11,309 nt of DNA from Gemmatimonadota bacterium (GTDB lineage Bacteria; Orphanbacterota; Orphanbacteria; Orphanbacterales; Orphanbacteraceae), in contig JABDJQ010000522.1 of NCBI GenBank assembly GCA_013002425.1, positions 1 to 11,309 of the forward strand. Reading direction: 5' to 3'. The notes below the pieces were generated by a model. The model made no database searches. It saw only the letters and a program-made list of their open reading frames with translations, and was not told the DNA's origin. Positions 8,101 through 11,309 of this stretch are shown here, one piece after another; position 1 is the first letter of the stretch; each line of letters opens with the position of its first letter. The position numbers and the translations under genes were made by a program.

Positions 8101-8484
8101 CATGATGGTGCCGAAGTCGTGAATGCTCTCCGCGGTGGTCAGCGCTTCGGGGCCGGCGGCGCGTTCCTTGACTTCGATCGCCTGAAGCCCGAGCGCGAAC
8201 GTCGTCGAGTCCGTGAACATTCCCGACGCGAATCGGGCGCGCACGCGGGCGGCCACGAGATCCCCCAGTTTGACGGAGTCGGCGCGCGCCGGGAACGCAT
8301 GCGCGTGAATGGCCGCCGCGGCAATCGAGTCGACGGCGGCATGCGCCCGCTCTTCCTCGAGCTGCTTCAACGTATCGAACAGAGTGGAATCGACAGGAAC
8401 CGGACCCGCGCCCGGCGTTTCGCCCGGCCAGACGGTCAGGGCGAACGCGGCAAGGATCGTGATCGACGCGAGTCGTGGCGCCAT
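5182..8484 (-). CDS. Exported TPR-CHAT protein (caspase-like peptidase domain)
   Basis: 1100 residues. Residues 1 to about 26 look like a signal peptide (MAPR, then hydrophobic LASITILAAFALTVW), so the protein should act in the periplasm or outside the cell. Residues about 120-530 hold roughly ten tetratricopeptide repeats spaced about 42 residues, of the kinesin-light-chain-like type (for example LNNLGVDHFRMGDYESA). A charged, probably helical linker follows (about 570-680). The CHAT domain lies at about 690-1100, with VWLVPDGAFHTIQLEALP, the histidine motif HIHVATH (His928), and AVLSGCETGGG (Cys1006), then AGVRTLVMSLWRIEDD and a C-terminal WAGFVAVG. Both presumed catalytic residues are intact, which suggests an active cysteine peptidase. 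TPRs in this family bind partner proteins; the target is not evident. ATG 8484 is chosen over upstream ATGs at 8502 and 8595 because GAAGGG lies three bases before it and a perfect TATAAT at 8509-8514 puts transcription start near 8502. It is divergent from the ASH lipoprotein gene. Confidence 0.93.
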   Translation of the reverse strand: MAPRLASITILAAFALTVWPGETPGAGPVPVDSTLFDTLKQLEEERAHAAVDSIAAAAIHAHAFPARADSVKLGDLVAARVRARFASGMFTDSTTFALGLQAIEVKERAAGPEALTTAESIHDFGTIMYRRGRFDEAVAHLERAHGILAAIVPLDELRLSNVEYTLGSVLKRAGEYDRAETHILAALEKRRRLADGFEPKVALSLNQLANLYSVRGEPTRSIRAYRDAIAILEGHEDEYAHWYGAFMANLASELRIVGRFDEARRTYAIVNQVLARAFGPDDPRLASSLEGQGILLMKFAEYGEARRLLNRALAITEKSEGADSYQASTIHDNLAIIASDLGDHEQAIAIGSRSLAIKRAVYGESHEQIAISLNNLGVDHFRMGDYESAKEYAAAALAMRGEILGGDHPLYASTLINQGNVFSHSGDTERAMVSYRQAAEIYRKAYGERHPKYAESLQSVAHEYYARGEYGDAIPILRDAIVILRSAFGASHPLVARARGLLAEALLQAGDTDGAFREALQSENETRDVLRSCYRSLPEPEALRYAQRQANGLGTAMALWAGDVPASGTVAELWDAVVRSRGLLFDEMSARKRFLAEADDPEVARLFRELEKATRRVANLVVHGPEGLSPEQYGEYIADAQADREEWERKCEEASRYFRAERAQARIGYADAVRNLGEREALVGVRRYEHGDPGNERGSSYYMAFLKRGDSESAVAIPLGSAAEIDFLASLWRAEIDRGFEGDADLARRAGEKLRAAVWDPVAYHLDGIESVWLVPDGAFHTIQLEALPAPGGGYLIEESREINLLSTERDLAPRNVYRKAGRGVLVVGAPDFDRARAARAAAGRDTASRDEFGRARTLPARAAMCLEFRALTFPRLPASALEATDVAGAWKRWSGREPVRSLTGATADESRFKTESAGKRHIHVATHAFFLGEECGVKPAVGSGPGADFGAGATGISPLLLSGLAFAGSNTRDELDLEGEDGILTAEEIASLNLRGVEAAVLSGCETGGGVVRLGEGVFGLRRAFQLAGVRTLVMSLWRIEDDWARRWMKEYYEAGWGRGLGASASVREASRSILAARREAGLSDHPFFWAGFVAVGAK
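7031..7072. repeat. 21-base tandem duplication inside a TPR of the CHAT protein gene
   Basis: Two adjacent 21-base units (7031-7051 and 7052-7072) differ at two positions. The duplication is in frame and encodes two seven-residue units, DAIPILR and DAIVILR, in the second helix of the ninth TPR. It may reflect slippage or simply helical-heptad similarity at the protein level. Confidence 0.7.
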
Positions 8485-8487
8485 GGT

Positions 8488-8493
8488 CCCTTC
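8488..8493 (-). promoter_or_regulatory. Ribosome binding site deciding the TPR-CHAT start
   Basis: GAAGGG on the minus strand ends three bases before ATG 8484. The other in-frame ATGs at 8502 and 8595 lie at or upstream of the predicted transcription start, so this site fixes the start. Confidence 0.65.
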
Positions 8494-8508
8494 ATGCAGC
8501 ATGCCGCC

Positions 8509-8514
8509 ATTATA
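8509..8514 (-). promoter_or_regulatory. -10 box of the TPR-CHAT gene promoter
   Basis: A perfect TATAAT is read on the minus strand from 8514 to 8509, 24 bases ahead of ATG 8484. The predicted transcription start near 8502 leaves a leader of about 18 bases containing the GAAGGG site. The hexamer 17 bases upstream (CTCCTT) does not resemble a -35, so the promoter may need an activator or a sigma factor with other -35 needs. Confidence 0.55.
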
Positions 8515-8544
8515 CTGAAGGCGCGCCGACGAAGGAGCGGATTG

Positions 8545-8553
8545 TGCTATCAT
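8545..8553 (+). promoter_or_regulatory. Extended -10 promoter of the ASH-repeat lipoprotein gene
   Basis: TGCTATCAT combines a TGn extension with TATCAT (five of six to TATAAT). Transcription would start near 8560, giving a leader of about 14 bases that contains GAAGGA at 8562-8567, six bases before ATG 8574. There is no good -35 (GCCGAC at 8525-8530), which is typical for extended -10 promoters. The box overlaps an ATG at 8552 that opens a different frame, so that ATG is very unlikely to be translated. Confidence 0.5.
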
Positions 8554-8573
8554 GCCCATCCGAAGGAACCCCC

Positions 8574-11309
8574 ATGCTGCCATTTCGTATCGCAATCATC
8601 ATGCTGTCTCTATTCGTGATTGCGCTCGCGTGCGACAAACCCGTGATCATACAGATCGAAGACGTGAACGGCGAGGCCACGTGCGTGGTGACGCCGCAGC
8701 TCGCCGATTTCGGCGCGCTCTCGCTCGGAAACGAGACGGAAGAACTGTTCACGATTCGCAATGTCGGGGGCGGAACGCTGACCGGTGTTCTGTCGCTGGC
8801 CGACTCGACCGGGTCGTTCGAAATCGTTTCGGGCGGCGGCGCGTTCCAGTTGAGGGGCGGCGAGCGGCGCGTCGTCCTCGTTCGTTTCGCCCCCACGGCC
8901 GCGGGCGAACTCACGTGCCGGCTCAGCACGAACACCGGCTGCCGCACCGTCGTCTGTACCGGCATCGGGCGTGTGGGGCCGACCTGCGAACTGACGCCCG
9001 CTTCGATCGTGTTCCCCTCGGTCACGGTCGGCATGGACACGGTGGAAACGTTTACGGTGGCGAACAACGGCGACGAAGCGCTGTTCGGCAATCTGTTCGC
9101 AAGCTGCGATCGCTTTCAGATTCAGAGCGGCGACGGCCCCTTCATACTCGGCCCGGACTCGTCGTTCCAGGTCGCGGTCCGCTTCGCCCCGGGCGACACG
9201 CTGTTCGAAGAGTGCTCCATCTTCCTCTCGGGCGATGCATGCGATTCCGTCGCGGTCAGCGGCCGTGGGACGCGCGCTCTCTTTCCCGAATGCGCCGTAA
9301 GCGCCACGAGCCTCGATTTCGGGATTATCGAAACCGCGACCGGCGTGGAGCAGACACTGCGAGTCTTCAACGTGGGCGAAGCGTCGCTCACCGGGTCGGT
9401 CTCGATCGGCGCTCCGTGCGCGCCTTTCTCGCTGGTTTCGGGAGGCGGCGCCTACACGATTCCGCCGAACGACTCCCTTCTCGTCGTCGTGGCATTCGCT
9501 CCCGGGAGCGACCCGGGCGTCTTCGCGTGCAGCCTGTCGCTCGGTACGCCGTTCTGCCCCGATCCGATCGCACTTGCGGGAACGGCGGACGCGCCCGCGG
9601 TCTGCGCGATCGAACCGGGCACGATCGACTTCGGCACCGTCTTCACGGGCAGCGAAGCGACGCAGTCGTTCGTGGTCAGGAACGACGGCGGATCCACGCT
9701 GGCGGGAGTGATCGGCGAAACATGCGACGACGTCTCGATCACGGGGGGCGGCGCCTACTCGCTCGCGGCGGGGGAAAGCCTGGTTGTCGCCGTCAGCTAC
9801 TCGCCGGGCGCGCCGGGATCGCTCGCCTGCTCGCTGAGCGTGGGGAACGCGCTCTGCGCGGAACCCCTGGTGCTGACGGGAAGCGCGATCGCCCCGGGCG
9901 CCTGCGCCGTTTCGGAAACCACGGTCGACTTCGGCACCGTAACGGTCGGGGAGAGCGCATCGCTTTCATTCACGCTCACGAATGACGGCGGCGCGGACTT
10001 CGACGGCGCGATCGGGAGCGCGTGCGCGCCGTTCACGATCGACGCGGGCGGCGGCGCCTACACGCTCGCCCCGCAGGAAGTGCGCACGGTCGACATTTCG
10101 TTTGCGCCCCTCTCCGGCGGCGCTTTCGTCTGCACGCTCGAAACGGGATGCGACAGCAGGGTCGTGCTGCGCGGCGAAGGCGATCCGCCCGCGATCTGCC
10201 GCCTGGAGCCCGACTCGCTCGACTTCGGATCGATCAATCCGGGACAGGAAGTCACGCGCTCGTTCACGATCGCGAACGACGGCGGACAGATTCTCGCGGG
10301 CAGGATGAGCATTCCCTGCCAGGCCAACTTCAGGCTCGTCGAAGGAGAAGACCCCGAGTTTTCGCTCGGCGGCGGCGAGTCGCGGGTCGTGACCGTCCGC
10401 TTCAGCCCGCAGCTCCAGGGCGAAAAGAAATGCACGTTCACGTTCGGGAATACGCCCTGCGGAACGATCGAAGCCGTCGGCTTCGGCGACGAGTTCGCCG
10501 AATGCCTGATCTCGCCGACGAACCTCTCGTTCCCGAACCGGACGATCGGCGAAGACACCACACTGGCATTCGTCGTCAAGAATACCGGAGGCAGCACGCT
10601 CTCCGGCACGGTGACCGCTCCCTGCGAGCACTTCTCGGTCGTGAGCGGAACGGAAGAGTACGCCCTGGCCGCGGACGAGTCCGACACGGTTCAGGTGCGG
10701 TTCGCGCCGACGGCCGCCGGTCAGTTGAACTGCACGATCGTGACCGGTTGCGCGCAGAATGTCGACGTATCCGGAACGGGCCAGCTTCCGCCGATCTGCT
10801 CTCTCTTCGTCGCGAACACGGCATTCGACACGGTCACGATCGGCTCGTCGCGCGATCTTGACGTCAGCGTTTCGAACATCGGGGCGGGCGCGCTGACGGG
10901 ATCGCTCGTGCTGACGTGCGACGACTACGCCGTCACAGGATCGAGCGACTACTCGCTCGGCGCGGGCGCGACCGCCGTATTCACGGTTCGCTACACGCCC
11001 TCGGACACGCTGGAGACCACGTGCGATGTCACGACCGGGTGCGACAGCACGATCACGTTCTCGGGGCGCGGCGTGCGGGCTCCGGTCTGCGCTCTCAGCA
11101 CGGTAACCGTCGATTTCGACTCGGTGCTCGTCGGCGAATCCGCGAGCGATTCGTTTACGATCACGAACACGGGCGGCGGCATCCTGAGCGGCGCCGTGTC
11201 CGAGGCGTGCGGCGACCTCACCGTGACCGCGGGCGCCGGCTCGTACGCTCTGGCAGAAGGCGAGTCGCGGCTCGTGACGCTCCTGTTCGCACCCGCATCG
11301 CAGGGGCCC
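8574..11309 (+). CDS. Large lipoprotein of tandem cysteine-patterned ASH/choice-of-anchor D repeats (3' end outside window)
   Basis: The frame is open for 912 codons from ATG 8574 to the last base with no stop. GAAGGA at 8562-8567 is well spaced. Residues 1-19 are a lipoprotein signal peptide (one Arg, then a hydrophobic core), with the lipobox ALAC placing the lipidated Cys at 20. From residue 37 the protein is a chain of ASPM-SPD2-Hydin (ASH)-like immunoglobulin-fold repeats. They begin at Cys 37, 138, 240, 344, 444, 542, 644, 742 and 839, so the period is 97-104 residues; the ninth is cut by the window edge. Typical signposts are C-x-[LIV]-x-P-x-x-[LIV]-DFG, a central N-x-GG-x-x-LxG, GGGAYxLxxGES, and xVRFAP. 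Each complete repeat has four cysteines, suggesting disulfides in an oxidising compartment. Such repeats act as structural or adhesive modules in extracellular proteins; no enzyme domain is visible. Asp at position +2 after the lipid Cys would mean inner-membrane retention under E. coli Lol rules, but those rules may not hold here. Confidence 0.9.
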   Translation, partial: MLPFRIAIIMLSLFVIALACDKPVIIQIEDVNGEATCVVTPQLADFGALSLGNETEELFTIRNVGGGTLTGVLSLADSTGSFEIVSGGGAFQLRGGERRVVLVRFAPTAAGELTCRLSTNTGCRTVVCTGIGRVGPTCELTPASIVFPSVTVGMDTVETFTVANNGDEALFGNLFASCDRFQIQSGDGPFILGPDSSFQVAVRFAPGDTLFEECSIFLSGDACDSVAVSGRGTRALFPECAVSATSLDFGIIETATGVEQTLRVFNVGEASLTGSVSIGAPCAPFSLVSGGGAYTIPPNDSLLVVVAFAPGSDPGVFACSLSLGTPFCPDPIALAGTADAPAVCAIEPGTIDFGTVFTGSEATQSFVVRNDGGSTLAGVIGETCDDVSITGGGAYSLAAGESLVVAVSYSPGAPGSLACSLSVGNALCAEPLVLTGSAIAPGACAVSETTVDFGTVTVGESASLSFTLTNDGGADFDGAIGSACAPFTIDAGGGAYTLAPQEVRTVDISFAPLSGGAFVCTLETGCDSRVVLRGEGDPPAICRLEPDSLDFGSINPGQEVTRSFTIANDGGQILAGRMSIPCQANFRLVEGEDPEFSLGGGESRVVTVRFSPQLQGEKKCTFTFGNTPCGTIEAVGFGDEFAECLISPTNLSFPNRTIGEDTTLAFVVKNTGGSTLSGTVTAPCEHFSVVSGTEEYALAADESDTVQVRFAPTAAGQLNCTIVTGCAQNVDVSGTGQLPPICSLFVANTAFDTVTIGSSRDLDVSVSNIGAGALTGSLVLTCDDYAVTGSSDYSLGAGATAVFTVRYTPSDTLETTCDVTTGCDSTITFSGRGVRAPVCALSTVTVDFDSVLVGESASDSFTITNTGGGILSGAVSEACGDLTVTAGAGSYALAEGESRLVTLLFAPASQGP
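8682..11309 (+). repeat. Tandem ASH-like domain repeat array, eight complete units and one partial
   Basis: Unit starts (first Cys codon) are at 8682, 8985, 9291, 9603, 9903, 10197, 10503, 10797 and 11088, about 300 bases apart. The units are diverged at DNA level but keep short identical blocks. One 16-base block (TCGACTTCGGCACCGT) occurs at 9625 and again exactly 300 bases later at 9925. GGCGGCGCCTAC recurs at 9444, 9747 and 10050, each 303 bases apart. This fits past duplication of domain units, with units three to five perhaps the most recent. Confidence 0.85.

Noticed and set aside
5182..8484. TPR-CHAT protein as a CRISPR type III-E (Craspase) component
   Set aside because: There are no cas genes or repeat array nearby, and the protein carries a signal peptide, which does not fit a cytoplasmic CRISPR partner.
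5224..8619. 1131-codon open frame on the plus strand opposite the TPR-CHAT gene
   Set aside because: It is a GC-rich shadow. Its translation is Arg/Pro/Ala-rich without domains, while the minus strand gives clear TPR and CHAT motifs over the same bases.
8552..9985. 477-codon plus-strand frame starting at ATG 8552
   Set aside because: The start lies inside the -10 element and the translation is Arg-rich and featureless. The overlapping frame from 8574 has a lipoprotein signal and ASH repeats to the window end.
8682..11309. Regular 300-base periodicity read as a non-coding repeat or CRISPR-like array
   Set aside because: The period is the length of a protein domain, the frame is open throughout, and the units are diverged at DNA level as expected for protein repeats.

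Overview
This GC-rich window carries densely packed genes and very short intergenic gaps (133, 73, 70 and 89 bases). Several features fit a bacterium of the FCB superphylum or a nearby uncultured lineage such as Candidatus Eisenbacteria. These are a beta-helix protein ending in an FlgD-like/T9SS-type C-terminal domain, long exported TPR-CHAT and ASH (choice-of-anchor D) proteins, and TATAAT-like promoters with AGGG-type ribosome sites. This placement is inferred from protein style only; there is no rRNA or other taxonomic marker here.

Layout: (1) 1-180 (+) is the C-terminal end of an inner-membrane transporter, most likely an RND efflux permease. (2) 314-2800 (+) encodes a complete but N-terminally shortened 2-oxoglutarate dehydrogenase E1 (SucA/OdhA type), with its own promoter and no E2 or E3 gene beside it. 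(3) Convergent to it, 2874-5111 (-) encodes an exported right-handed beta-helix protein with an N-terminal fibronectin-III-like domain. (4) Upstream on the same strand, 5182-8484 (-) encodes an exported TPR-CHAT protein, i.e. about ten TPRs followed by a caspase-like protease domain with an intact His/Cys pair. (5) Divergent from it, 8574-11309 (+) begins a large lipoprotein built of nine visible ASH-like repeats of about 100 residues with a strict cysteine pattern. It stays open to the window edge.

From 2874 onward every gene is predicted to be exported, so the right three quarters of the window reads as a cell-envelope or secreted-protein cluster next to a housekeeping TCA-cycle gene. The TPR-CHAT gene and the ASH lipoprotein gene start back to back from an 89-base spacer with overlapping promoters. 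That arrangement suggests shared control and raises, without proving, a functional link between a periplasmic caspase-like protease and a cysteine-rich surface lipoprotein. The beta-helix gene may be co-transcribed with the protease gene or have its own weak promoter. No tRNA, rRNA, CRISPR array, insertion sequence, attachment site or origin was seen.
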